Below are positions 44,042 to 52,877 of a stretch of 64,000 nt of DNA, in pieces. Position numbers and translations under genes: made by a program. The DNA lies in NCBI RefSeq assembly GCF_002007115.1, contig NZ_MVAD01000002.1:1-64000 (forward strand), given 5' to 3'. The notes under the pieces are model-generated. The model did no database searches and was not told where the DNA came from. It saw only the letters and a list, made by a program, of their open reading frames with translations. Every line of letters begins with the position of its first letter. Position 1 is the stretch's first letter. This stretch comes from Massilia sp. KIM (GTDB taxonomy: Bacteria; Pseudomonadota; Gammaproteobacteria; Burkholderiales; Burkholderiaceae_D).

Positions 44042-45220
44042 TCAAGCCCGCTGGGCGACCGGGGCCGCGGCCGCCGCCGCCGCCGCGATGCGCTGGTCGG
44101 CAAGGCGGGCGATGCCGAAGGCGAGCAGGAACAGCGCGCCGGCCAGCAGGCCGATGTAGTGCGCGCCGATCAGCGCCACGCCGGCCGCCCCGAGCACGCC
44201 CGCCGCCGACACGCCGACATACAGCGCGGCCGAGTTCAGGCCCATCAGCAGCGGTGCGGACGCCGGCGCCAGCGAGATCAGGCGGTGCTGCTGGGGCACC
44301 AGCAGGCCCCAGCCGCACAGTGCCCACAGCACGGCCGCGGGCAGCGCGGTCCAGGCGCTGGCCGAGGTCCAGGGCATGAGCGCGAAGTTTACGGCGCCGA
44401 CCAGCAGGGCCGCATGGATGATGCGGCGGCTGCCGTAGCGGTCGGTCAGCTTGCCCGCGATCAGGTTGCCGAGGAAGGCAGCGACGCCCCAGGCCAGCAG
44501 CAGGGCGGCCAGCAGCTGGGGATTGCCGGCGGTGGCGCGGTCGAATACCACGCCGATGTAGGTGTACACCGAGAAGGCGCCGGCGTAGGCCGCCAGGGTG
44601 GTGAGCAGGGTCAGCGCGATGCGGCCGTCATTCAACGGCGCCAGGCGCTGGCGCAGGGTGGCGGCGGGCGGCGGCGCGATTTCCGGCAGGGTGATCGAGA
44701 CCGCCAGGCTGGCCAGCACGCCCAGCGCGCTGACGAACCACATGGTGGCGCGCCAGTCGCCCAGTCCGCCGATCAGGGTGCCGAGCGGCGCGCCGAGCGC
44801 GGTGGCGCCGGACAGGCCGGCGACCACGATCGCCAGCGCCGCGGCGCGCCGTTCCGGGGCAACCAGGGAAGCGGCGGTGGCGGTCGCGGTCGGGCTGAAC
44901 ATGGCGGCGCCGATGCCCGCGATCACGCGGCTGGCCAGTACCCAGCCGATGTCGGGGGCCAGGGCCGTCATGACGTTGCCGGCGATGAAAATCGCCATGC
45001 CGGTCAGCAGCAGGCGCTTGCGCGGCCAGTGCGCAAGCAGGGCGGCGAAGGTGGGGGAGAGCAGGGCGTAGCTGAGCGCGAACAGGGTGACCATCTGGCC
45101 GGCCAGCGCGATCGACACGCCGAGCGAATCGGCGACCTGCGGCAGGATCCCCGCCACGACGAAACTATCGGTCCCGATGGCGAACATGCCAGCGGCCAGG
45201 ATGTACAAACGGCGGTCCAT
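44042..45220 (-). CDS. MFS transporter, DHA1 family
   Basis: A 392-aa protein with 12 membrane segments. It has the DHA1 N-terminal GTDSFVVAGILPQVADSLGVS, motif A variant LAHWPRKRLLLTG and motif C-like GLSGATALGAPLGTLIGG. The start at 45220 has AAGGAG upstream. Drug or metabolite export is likely. Its promoter (TTGACT-17-TAGACT at 45304-45276) is bracketed by two identical 18-bp operator-like sequences, placing it in the OhrR regulon by inference. Confidence 0.92.
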   Translation of the reverse strand: MDRRLYILAAGMFAIGTDSFVVAGILPQVADSLGVSIALAGQMVTLFALSYALLSPTFAALLAHWPRKRLLLTGMAIFIAGNVMTALAPDIGWVLASRVIAGIGAAMFSPTATATAASLVAPERRAAALAIVVAGLSGATALGAPLGTLIGGLGDWRATMWFVSALGVLASLAVSITLPEIAPPPAATLRQRLAPLNDGRIALTLLTTLAAYAGAFSVYTYIGVVFDRATAGNPQLLAALLLAWGVAAFLGNLIAGKLTDRYGSRRIIHAALLVGAVNFALMPWTSASAWTALPAAVLWALCGWGLLVPQQHRLISLAPASAPLLMGLNSAALYVGVSAAGVLGAAGVALIGAHYIGLLAGALFLLAFGIARLADQRIAAAAAAAAPVAQRA

Positions 45221-45251
45221 GACGGCTCCTTGAAGATGGGTGGATATTAAA

Positions 45252-45322
45252 GCGGATGCGATCTAATTTGCCCGAAGTCTAGGCAGGAAGCGCTGCAAAG
45301 TCAAGCGGATGCGATCTAATTT
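45252..45322 (-). promoter_or_regulatory. MFS-gene promoter bracketed by two identical operator sequences
   Basis: Minus-strand -35 TTGACT (45304-45299) and -10 TAGACT (45281-45276) are separated by exactly 17 bp. The 18-bp sequence GCGGATGCGATCTAATTT occurs twice, at 45252-45269 (just downstream of the -10) and 45305-45322 (abutting the -35), 53 bp apart. The geometry suits repression by looping or double occupancy. The region 45221-45537 otherwise holds no gene. Confidence 0.75.
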
Positions 45323-45445
45323 CTTTTGATGCGGCGTCCACGAAAGCCAAACGAAATTCTTGACGATGATGCGTATCATGCTGTTTTCAAAGGGATTTCA
45401 AGTGGCTATCAGCAGGGTTGGCTGTCCCGCCCGCAAAAAAATCGG

Positions 45446-45490
45446 TTGACGCGGACGGTGGTTCAGGTAATCTATATCGGATCCGATCTA
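45446..45490 (+). promoter_or_regulatory. ohr promoter with overlapping OhrR-type operator
   Basis: TTGACG at 45446-45451 and TAATCT at 45468-45473 (16-bp spacing) form a sigma-70 promoter. The near-palindrome TATATCGGATCCGATCTA at 45473-45490 overlaps the -10 and start point and shares CGGAT-CGATCTAAT with the two sites at the MFS promoter. Confidence 0.75.
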
Positions 45491-45537
45491 ATCGGTGCGG
45501 AGTTAAATCGCCGATTGAACCACTTGAAGGAAAGACC

Positions 45538-45957
45538 ATGAGCCGGATCGAACAAGTGCTCTACACGGGCAAGGCCCGCATCACCGGAGGCCGCGACGGT
45601 GCGGCGCGCAGCGACGACGGCCGCCTCGACGTCCCGCTGGCGCATTTCGCCTCCGCCGGACCCGGCACCAACCCCGAGCAACTGCTGGCGGCCGGCTGGG
45701 GCGCCTGCTATCTCGGCGTGATGGGAACCCTTGCGCGCAGGGCGCACCTGGCCCTGCCGCGCGAGGCCGCGGTCGACGTCGAGATCGACCTCGGCCTCAC
45801 CGCCAGCGCCGGTTACCGCCTGCAGGCGCGTTTCCGGGTCGCGCTGCCGGGCCTCGACGCCGACGTCGCCCACATGCTGGCCGACGAGGCGCACACGATG
45901 TGCGCGTACTCGAAGGCGCTGCACGGAAACATCGATATCCACACCAGCCTGGCCTGA
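45538..45957 (+). CDS. ohr: Organic hydroperoxide resistance protein Ohr (OsmC/Ohr family)
   Basis: A 139-aa protein starting at ATG 45538 with AAGGAAAG upstream. An upstream extension would run through the promoter. Peroxidatic and resolving cysteines are in GACYLG (C57) and HTMCAYSKA (C122), with catalytic Glu in NPEQLLAAG, as in Ohr. It is a thiol peroxidase specific for organic hydroperoxides. Divergent MFS and ohrR genes plus shared operators make one regulon. Confidence 0.94.
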   Translation: MSRIEQVLYTGKARITGGRDGAARSDDGRLDVPLAHFASAGPGTNPEQLLAAGWGACYLGVMGTLARRAHLALPREAAVDVEIDLGLTASAGYRLQARFRVALPGLDADVAHMLADEAHTMCAYSKALHGNIDIHTSLA

Positions 45958-46060
45958 AGGCGGCGGGGCCGGTTCGCCTGCGCCGGCTCCGTCGCCCCTG
46001 TCAGGCAGGCCAGCCGGACGCCTCGCGCGAGGCCCGGTGTCACAGAAAGCGAGTACCAAC

Positions 46061-47200
46061 ATGATTTCTCCTCCCTATACCGCGGCGCTGCGCGCGTCCG
46101 CCCTCGCGGCCGCCGTGGCCGCCGTGCTGTCGGCCTGCTCGGCCAACGGCGCCCAGACTCCGGCGGCGCCGGCAGCGCCCCAGGTCTCGGTCGCCGCCGT
46201 GCTCGAACGCCCGGTCGCCGAGACCCAGGAATTCTCCGGACGCCTGGAAGCCATCGAGCGCGTGCAGATCCGCGCGCGCGTCGCCGGCTACATCGCCGCG
46301 GTCCACTTCAAGCCCGGCGCGCTGGTGCGCAAGGGCCAGTTGCTGGTCCAGATCGACCCGCGCCCCTTCCGGGCCGAGGCCGACCGCAGCGGCGCCCTGG
46401 CGGCGGCCGCGCGCGCCCGCGCCGACCTGGCCAAACTCGAGCTCGAGCGCGCCGGCAAGCTGTTGGCCGACAAGGCCATCGCCCAGCGCGAATTCGACGA
46501 GCGCAGCGCCTCCTGGAAGGAGCTGGACGCCAGCGCCCGCGCGGCCGCCGCCCAGGCCGAAGCGGCGCGCCTGAACCTCTCCTTCACCGAGGTGCGCTCG
46601 CCGATCGACGGCCGCGTGGGCAAGGACGAACTCACGGTGGGCAACCTGGTCGACGCCTCCAACGTGCTCACTTCGGTGGTTTCGCTGGAGCGCATCTACG
46701 CCAGCTTCGAAGGCGACGAGGCGACCTACCTGCGGGTGGCGCGCCGTGCCGGCAAGGATCCGGTGACGGTGCAGGTCGGCCTGGCGGGCGAGGACGGCTT
46801 CCCGCACGAGGGCAAGCTCGAATTCGTCGACAATCAGCTCGACACCCGCAGCGGCAGCGTGCGCCTGCGCGCCCTGCTGGCCAACCGCGACGGCAGCCTG
46901 GCCCCCGGCCTGTTCGCCCGCGTGCGCGTGGGCGGCGGCCAGGCCCGGGCCACGCTGCTGGTGAGCGACCGCGCGGTCGGCACCGACCAGAGCCACAAGT
47001 TCGTTTACGTGGTCAAGAAGGATGGCGCGCCCGAGCGCCGCCCGGTGGTGCTCGGCCCGGCGGTGGACGGCCTGCGCGTGGTGCGCGAAGGCCTCCGCGC
47101 CGGCGACATGGTGGTCGTCAGCGGCCTGCAGCGCATCCGCCCCGGCGTGAACGTCGCCCCCACCGTGGTGCCGATGACGGCCACCGGCGAGAAGGGGTGA
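46061..47200 (+). CDS. RND efflux periplasmic adaptor subunit (membrane fusion lipoprotein)
   Basis: A 379-aa protein starting at ATG 46061 (MISPPYTAAL). It has a lipoprotein signal (AAAVAAVLSACSANG). The domains in order are: barrel/lipoyl (RVQIRARVAGYIAAVHFKPGALVRKGQLLVQIDPRPF), alpha-hairpin (about 95-165), second lipoyl half (LSFTEVRSPIDGRVG) and C-terminal membrane-proximal domain. It couples the inner-membrane pump to the outer-membrane channel. It follows ohr by 103 nt and precedes the pump gene by 4 nt. Confidence 0.94.
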   Translation: MISPPYTAALRASALAAAVAAVLSACSANGAQTPAAPAAPQVSVAAVLERPVAETQEFSGRLEAIERVQIRARVAGYIAAVHFKPGALVRKGQLLVQIDPRPFRAEADRSGALAAAARARADLAKLELERAGKLLADKAIAQREFDERSASWKELDASARAAAAQAEAARLNLSFTEVRSPIDGRVGKDELTVGNLVDASNVLTSVVSLERIYASFEGDEATYLRVARRAGKDPVTVQVGLAGEDGFPHEGKLEFVDNQLDTRSGSVRLRALLANRDGSLAPGLFARVRVGGGQARATLLVSDRAVGTDQSHKFVYVVKKDGAPERRPVVLGPAVDGLRVVREGLRAGDMVVVSGLQRIRPGVNVAPTVVPMTATGEKG

Positions 47201-47204
47201 AGCC

Positions 47205-50200
47205 ATGAACTTCCCGCGCTTCTTTGTCGACAAGCCGATCTTCGCCGCCGTGCTCTCGGTGCTGGTGTTCGTGGCCGGCGTGGTGGCGATCTTCGCCCTG
47301 CCGGTGTCCGAATACCCGAACGTGCAGCCGCCTTCGGTGGTCGTGCGCGCCCAGTACCCCGGCGCCAATCCCAAGGTGATCGCCGAAACCGTGGCCACTC
47401 CCCTGGAGCAGGAGATCAACGGCGTCGAGAACCTGCTCTACATGACCTCGCAGAACACCTCGGACGGGGCGCTGCTGCTGACCGCCACCTTCAAGATCGG
47501 CACCAATGTCGAGCAGGCCGAGACCGCGGTGCAGAACCGGGTCCAGCGCGCCCTGCCGCGCCTGCCGGAGGAAGTGCGCCAGATCGGCGTCACCACCCTC
47601 AAGACCTCGCCAACCCTGACCATGGTGGTGCACCTGATCTCCCCGGACGGCCGCTACGACGACCTCTACCTTCGCAACTACGCGGTGCTGAACGTCAAGG
47701 ACCGCCTGGCGCGTCTGCCGGGCATGGGTGAAGTCGTGCTGTTCGGCTCGGGCGACTACGCCATGCGGGTCTGGCTCGATCCGCAAAAGGTCGCGGCGCG
47801 CCAGCTCAACGCCAGCGACATCGTGCGCGCCATCCGCGAGCAGAACGTGCAGGTGGCGGCCGGCGTGGTCGGGCAGGGCCCGGCCAAGGGCGCCGACTTC
47901 CAGCTCAGCGTCAACAGCCAGGGGCGCCTCAAGACCGAGGAAGACTTCGGCAACATCGTCGTCAAGTCAGGCGCCGACGGCGCGGTCACCCTGCTCAAAG
48001 ACGTGGCGCGCATCGAGCTGGGCTCCAGCTCCTACGCGCTGAACGCCCTGCTGGACAACCGCCCGGCGGTGGGCCTGCCGATCAAGGAGGCGCCCAACGC
48101 CAATGCCCTGCAACTGGCGGCCGACGTGCGCGCCACCATGGAAGACGTGGCCAAGGACTTCCCCGAGGGCGTGGAGTACCGCATCGAGTACGACCCCACC
48201 CAGTTCGTGCGCGAGTCGATCAATTCCGTGATCCACACCCTGCTCGAAGCGGTGGTGCTGGTGGCGATCGTGGTCATCCTGTTCCTGCAGAACTGGCGCG
48301 CCTCCATCATTCCGCTGCTGGCGGTGCCGGTCTCGGTGGTGGGCACCTTCGCCGTCATGCTGGCCTTCGGCTTCTCGATCAACACCCTGTCGCTGTTCGG
48401 ACTGGTGCTGGCGATCGGCATCGTGGTCGACGACGCCATCGTCGTGGTCGAGAACGTCGAGCGCAACATCGAGGGCGGGCTGTCGCCGCATGACGCGACC
48501 ATCCAGGCCATGAAGGAAGTCTCGGGACCGATCATCGCCATCGCCCTGGTGCTGTGCGCGGTGTTCGTGCCGATCGCCTTCGTCTCCGGTCTGACCGGCC
48601 AGTTCTACCGCCAGTTCGCGCTCACCATCGCGATCTCGACCGTGATCTCGGCCTTCGCCTCGCTGACCCTGGCCCCGGCCCTGTCGGCGGCCCTGCTCAA
48701 GCCGCATGGCGCGCCCAAGGACCGCCTGACGCGCGCCATCGACCGCGTGTTCGGCGGCTTCTTCGCTGCCTTCAACCGCTTCTTCGGCCGCGCCTCGCGC
48801 AAGTACGAGGGCGGCGTGACCACCGTCCTACGCCGCAAGAGCGCGGCGCTGGTGGTCTATGCGCTGCTGGCGCTGGCGAGCGTGTTCATGTTCAAGGCGG
48901 TGCCGGCCGGCTTCGTGCCGCCCCAGGACAAGAGCTACCTGATCGGCTTCGCCCAGCTGCCCGACGCCGCCTCGCTCGACCGCACCACCGAGGTGGTCCG
49001 CAAGATGTCCGAGATCGCGCGCACCGTGCCGGGCGTGAAGTCGGCGGTCGCCTTCCCAGGCCTGTCGATTAACGGCTTCACCAACGCGCCCAACGCCGGC
49101 ATCGTGTTCGCCTCGCTCGAGTCCTTCGACAAGCGCACGGGCAAGGAGCAGAGCGCAGAGGCGATCGCGGCGGAGCTGAACAAGCGCATGAAGTCGGTGC
49201 AGGACGCCTTCATCCTGGTGCTGCCGCCGCCCCCGGTGAGCGGCCTGGGCACCACCGGCGGCTTCAAGATGATGATCGAGGACCGCGCCAACCTCGGCTA
49301 CGATGAGCTCTACCACGCGGTCAAGGCGATGCAGGAGAAGGCGTCCAAGACGCCCGAGCTGCGCGGGGTGTTCAGCGGCTACCAGATCAACGTGCCGCAG
49401 CTGTTCGCCGACATCGACCGCGTGAAGGCCAAGCAGCTCGGCATTCCGCTGGCCGAGATCAACCAGACCTTGCAGATCAACCTGGGTTCGGTCTACGTGA
49501 ACGACTTCAACCAGTTCGGCCGCACCTACCAGGTGCGCGTGCAGGCCGACGCTCCCTTCCGTTCGCAGCGCGAGCAGATCGAGCAGCTCAAGGTGCGCAA
49601 CGACAAGGGCGAGATGATCCCGCTCTCGAGCATCATGAAGATCGGCGACAGCTACGGGCCGGACCGCGTGCAGCGCTACAACAACTACGTGGCTGCTGAG
49701 CTGAACGGCAACGCCGCCCCCGGCGTGTCCTCGGGCCAGGCCCAGGCCGCGATGGAGCGCATCGCCGCCGAAGTGCTGCCCAAGGGGATCAGCTACGAAT
49801 GGACCGAGCTGACCTACCAGGACATCCTGGCCGGTAACACCATGATCTACGTGTTCCCGCTGTGCGTGCTGCTGGTGTTCCTGGTGCTGGCCGCCCAGTA
49901 CGAAAGCTGGACCCTACCGCTGTCGGTGATTCTGATCGTGCCGATGTCCATCCTGTGCGCCCTGATCGGCGTGAAGCTCTCGGGTGGCGACAACAACATC
50001 TTCACCCAGATCGCCCTGTTCGTGCTGGTCGGCCTGGCCTCGAAGAACGCGATCCTGATCGTGGAATTCGCGCGCGAGCTCGAAGACCACGGCCGCAGCG
50101 TGATCGACGCGGCGCTGGAGGCCTGCCGTCTGCGTCTGCGTCCGATCCTGATGACCTCGATCGCCTTCATCGCCGGCGTGGTCCCGCTGGTGTTCTCGAG

Positions 50201-50384
50201 CGGCGCCGGCGCCGAAATGCGCCACGCCATCGGTATCGCGGTGTTCTCGGGCATGCTGGGGGTGACCTTCTTCGGCCTGTTCCTGACCCCGCTGTTCTAC
50301 GTGCTGCTGCGCATGCTGGCCAAGCGCTTTGAAAAACCGGGGCGCGGCCAGCTGGCGCACGACCTGCATGGAGCCATGAAATGA
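47205..50384 (+). CDS. RND multidrug efflux permease (HAE-1 family)
   Basis: A 1059-aa inner-membrane pump with 12 membrane segments and two large periplasmic loops. HAE-1 features include the opening FPRFFVDKPIFAAVLSVLV, the proton-relay aspartates in LAIGIVVDDAIVVVENVER (TM4) and the conserved GLASKNAILIVEFARE in TM10. It would export lipophilic drugs using proton influx. Its stop overlaps the outer-membrane gene start by 4 nt (ATGA), forming a complete tripartite operon. Confidence 0.96.
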   Translation: MNFPRFFVDKPIFAAVLSVLVFVAGVVAIFALPVSEYPNVQPPSVVVRAQYPGANPKVIAETVATPLEQEINGVENLLYMTSQNTSDGALLLTATFKIGTNVEQAETAVQNRVQRALPRLPEEVRQIGVTTLKTSPTLTMVVHLISPDGRYDDLYLRNYAVLNVKDRLARLPGMGEVVLFGSGDYAMRVWLDPQKVAARQLNASDIVRAIREQNVQVAAGVVGQGPAKGADFQLSVNSQGRLKTEEDFGNIVVKSGADGAVTLLKDVARIELGSSSYALNALLDNRPAVGLPIKEAPNANALQLAADVRATMEDVAKDFPEGVEYRIEYDPTQFVRESINSVIHTLLEAVVLVAIVVILFLQNWRASIIPLLAVPVSVVGTFAVMLAFGFSINTLSLFGLVLAIGIVVDDAIVVVENVERNIEGGLSPHDATIQAMKEVSGPIIAIALVLCAVFVPIAFVSGLTGQFYRQFALTIAISTVISAFASLTLAPALSAALLKPHGAPKDRLTRAIDRVFGGFFAAFNRFFGRASRKYEGGVTTVLRRKSAALVVYALLALASVFMFKAVPAGFVPPQDKSYLIGFAQLPDAASLDRTTEVVRKMSEIARTVPGVKSAVAFPGLSINGFTNAPNAGIVFASLESFDKRTGKEQSAEAIAAELNKRMKSVQDAFILVLPPPPVSGLGTTGGFKMMIEDRANLGYDELYHAVKAMQEKASKTPELRGVFSGYQINVPQLFADIDRVKAKQLGIPLAEINQTLQINLGSVYVNDFNQFGRTYQVRVQADAPFRSQREQIEQLKVRNDKGEMIPLSSIMKIGDSYGPDRVQRYNNYVAAELNGNAAPGVSSGQAQAAMERIAAEVLPKGISYEWTELTYQDILAGNTMIYVFPLCVLLVFLVLAAQYESWTLPLSVILIVPMSILCALIGVKLSGGDNNIFTQIALFVLVGLASKNAILIVEFARELEDHGRSVIDAALEACRLRLRPILMTSIAFIAGVVPLVFSSGAGAEMRHAIGIAVFSGMLGVTFFGLFLTPLFYVLLRMLAKRFEKPGRGQLAHDLHGAMK

Positions 50385-51871
50385 CACCGAAGCTGATCTC
50401 GCACCTCTCTCCCGTACTGGCCGCGCTGCTGCTCGCCGGCTGCGTGACGCCGGCCTTCAAGCAGCCGCAGATCGAGACCCCGACCGCCTTCCGCGAGTCG
50501 CAGGCCCCAAGCGCGACCTCGGAAGTCGCCGGTCCGGAGGGCTCGCGCTGGAAGCCGGCCCAGCCGGCCGAGCAGCAGCCGCGCGGCCAATGGTGGCTGG
50601 CCTTTAACGATCAGGCGCTGACCGCCCTGATCGAGGAAGCGACTGCCAACAACGCCAACCTGTCGGTGGCCGCCGCCCGCGTCAAGCAGGCCCGGGCGAT
50701 CGCCGGCATCGCCAACGCCGACCGCCTGCCCCAGGTGGGCGTGGGCGTCGACGCCCAGCGTGCGCGCCCTTCGCCGCTGGAAGCGAAGCTGCCGGAAGGC
50801 ACGCCGACCCCTGGCCAGACCAGCTACAACGCCAGCCTCACGGCGAGCTGGGAGATCGACCTGTTCGGCCGCCTGTCGGCCGGCGTCTCGGCCGCCCGCG
50901 GCGACGCGGCGGCCACCGAAGCGAATTACCGCTCGGTGCTGCTCTCGCTCCAGGCCGACGTCGCGCAGACCTACTTCCGCCTGCGCGCCCTCGATGCCGA
51001 GCTGGATACCGTAGGCGAGACCGTGCGCCTGCGCGAGGAAAGCGTGAAGCTTACCCAGCGCCGCTTCGACCTGGGCGACATCGGCGAGTTCGACCTGTCC
51101 CGTGCCCGCACGGAGCTGTCGAACGCGCGCGCCGAAGCCATCGGCCTGCAGCGCCAGCGCGCCACCACCGAGCACCAGCTCGCGGTGCTGCTGGGTAAGC
51201 CGGCGGCCAACTACGTGGCCGGCCCGAGCCCGCTGCTGGACGGCGCCCTGATGCCGACCATCCCGGCCGGCATGCCGTCCTCGCTGCTGGAGCGCCGTCC
51301 CGACATCGTCGCGGCCCAGCGCACGATGGAAGCCTCCAACGCCCGCATCGGCGTGGCGCGCGGCGCCATGTTCCCGGCCTTGAGCCTGAACGCTGCCGGC
51401 GGCGGCGTGGCCGGCAGCTTCGCCGAGGTATTCAAGTGGAGCAGCCGCTCGTGGGTGGCCGGCGCCTTGCTGTCGATGCCCTTGATCGACGGTGGCCGCA
51501 ACCGCAACAACGTGATCCGCAGCGAAGCCGCGCTCGAGGAATCGGTGGGCATCTATCGCCAGAGCGTGCTGAACGCCTTCGCCGAAGTCGAGGACAACCT
51601 GGCCGGCCTGCGCATCCTGGCGGGGCAGGGCGAGCAGATCGACGCCGCCCTGGTGTCGGCGCGCCGCTCGGCCGACCTGGCGCAGAAGCTCTACGACGCC
51701 GGCCGTTCCAGCTACCTGGAGCTGCTGGACGCCCAGCGCAACCTGGCCCTGGTGGAGCGCAGCGCGGTGCAGTTGCGCGGCAACCGCGCCGTCACCACCG
51801 TGGCCCTGATCCGCGCCCTGGGCGGCGGCTGGGACGCGCCGGGAGCAGGGCAGGCGGTCGCCGCACGCTAA
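50381..51871 (+). CDS. Outer-membrane efflux lipoprotein (NodT/OprM family)
   Basis: A 496-aa protein with lipoprotein signal (PVLAALLLAGCVTPAF). Paired OEP domains contain ANNANLSVAAARVKQARAIAGIANADRLPQ, WEIDLFGRL (family signature) and LLERRPDIVAAQR. The C-terminal DAGRSSYLELLDAQRNL is also diagnostic. It forms the trimeric TolC-like exit channel for the preceding RND pump. The start overlaps the permease stop. Confidence 0.95.
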   Translation: MTPKLISHLSPVLAALLLAGCVTPAFKQPQIETPTAFRESQAPSATSEVAGPEGSRWKPAQPAEQQPRGQWWLAFNDQALTALIEEATANNANLSVAAARVKQARAIAGIANADRLPQVGVGVDAQRARPSPLEAKLPEGTPTPGQTSYNASLTASWEIDLFGRLSAGVSAARGDAAATEANYRSVLLSLQADVAQTYFRLRALDAELDTVGETVRLREESVKLTQRRFDLGDIGEFDLSRARTELSNARAEAIGLQRQRATTEHQLAVLLGKPAANYVAGPSPLLDGALMPTIPAGMPSSLLERRPDIVAAQRTMEASNARIGVARGAMFPALSLNAAGGGVAGSFAEVFKWSSRSWVAGALLSMPLIDGGRNRNNVIRSEAALEESVGIYRQSVLNAFAEVEDNLAGLRILAGQGEQIDAALVSARRSADLAQKLYDAGRSSYLELLDAQRNLALVERSAVQLRGNRAVTTVALIRALGGGWDAPGAGQAVAAR

Positions 51872-51881
51872 GGCGATCCGC

Positions 51882-52784
51882 TCAGGCGCGCTGCCATTCG
51901 CGCGCCGTGCTTTGCAGGTGTTCGAGGAACACCGCGGCGATCGGCGACAGGCGCTTGCCCTTGGGGTACAGCGTCCACCAGCTCGATTGCACCGGGAAGC
52001 CTTCGACATCCAGCACCGCGAGCTGCTCGTCCTCGGGATGGGCGGGCAGCGCGTGGCGCGACACCACCGACAGGCCCATGCCCGCCGCCACCGCCTGCTT
52101 GATCGCTTCGGTGCTGCCCAGCTCGAGCCGCACGTCTGGGGTGAAACCGAGCTCGCGGAAGTGGCGGTCGCAGGCCAGGCGCGTGCCCGAGCCACGCTCG
52201 CGCAGGATGAAGCGCAGCGGCGCCAGCCGCTCGAGCGCGATGCGCTTTTCGCGCGCCAGCGGGTGCGAGGCGGCGGCCACCACTTCCAGTGGATTGGGCA
52301 GGAAGGCGTGGCGCTCCAGCTCCAGGTCGTCCGGAGGGATGGACATGATGTACAGGTCGTCGCGGTTTTCACGCAGCCGGCCCACCACGCCGTCGCGGTT
52401 CAGGACCTCCAGCGCGATCTCGATGTCGGGATGGCTGGCGCAGAAGCTGCCCAGCAGGCGCGGCACGAAGTACTTCGCGGTGCTCACCACCGCCAGGCGC
52501 AGGCGTCCGCGCGCCAGGCCCTTCATGGCGTCCATTTCCTGCTCGAAGGCGCTCCATTCGTCCACCATGGCGCGCGCTGTGCGCGCCAGCGCTTCGCCGG
52601 CGGCGGTGAGATGCATGCGCTTGCCGATCTGCTCGTACAGCGGCATCCCCACCGCTTCCGCCAGTTCCCTGAGCTGCATGGACACGGTCGGCTGGGTGAC
52701 GTGGCAGGCGCGCGCGGTCGCGGTCACGCTCATGTGCTCGGTGAAGGAGAGGAACAGGCGCAGTTGGCGAAAAGTGGCATTCAT
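51882..52784 (-). CDS. LysR-family regulator (CbbR/CcmR-like), divergent from sbtA
   Basis: A 300-aa protein. The winged helix (FRQLRLFLSFTEHMSVTATARACHVTQPTVSMQLRELAEAVGMPLYEQ, residues 5-52) and the substrate domain resemble CbbR-type LysR proteins (GTRLACDRHFRELGF). It is divergent from a bicarbonate transporter gene across 93 nt, the layout known for CcmR/CmpR control of inorganic carbon uptake. The inducer is not known here. Confidence 0.9.
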   Translation of the reverse strand: MNATFRQLRLFLSFTEHMSVTATARACHVTQPTVSMQLRELAEAVGMPLYEQIGKRMHLTAAGEALARTARAMVDEWSAFEQEMDAMKGLARGRLRLAVVSTAKYFVPRLLGSFCASHPDIEIALEVLNRDGVVGRLRENRDDLYIMSIPPDDLELERHAFLPNPLEVVAAASHPLAREKRIALERLAPLRFILRERGSGTRLACDRHFRELGFTPDVRLELGSTEAIKQAVAAGMGLSVVSRHALPAHPEDEQLAVLDVEGFPVQSSWWTLYPKGKRLSPIAAVFLEHLQSTAREWQRA

Positions 52785-52877
52785 AGATAAACCTCTATAG
52801 ACACCATCAGAATAATCGATTTTTCTTGATCGTCAAATGCGGCTAGGATGCGGGCTCTTATTGCACACCGTCATCTC

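Noticed and set aside
45326..45541. 71-codon open frame between the MFS and ohr genes
   Set aside because: It starts inside the MFS operator region and runs through the ohr promoter and operator. No ribosome-binding site is visible.
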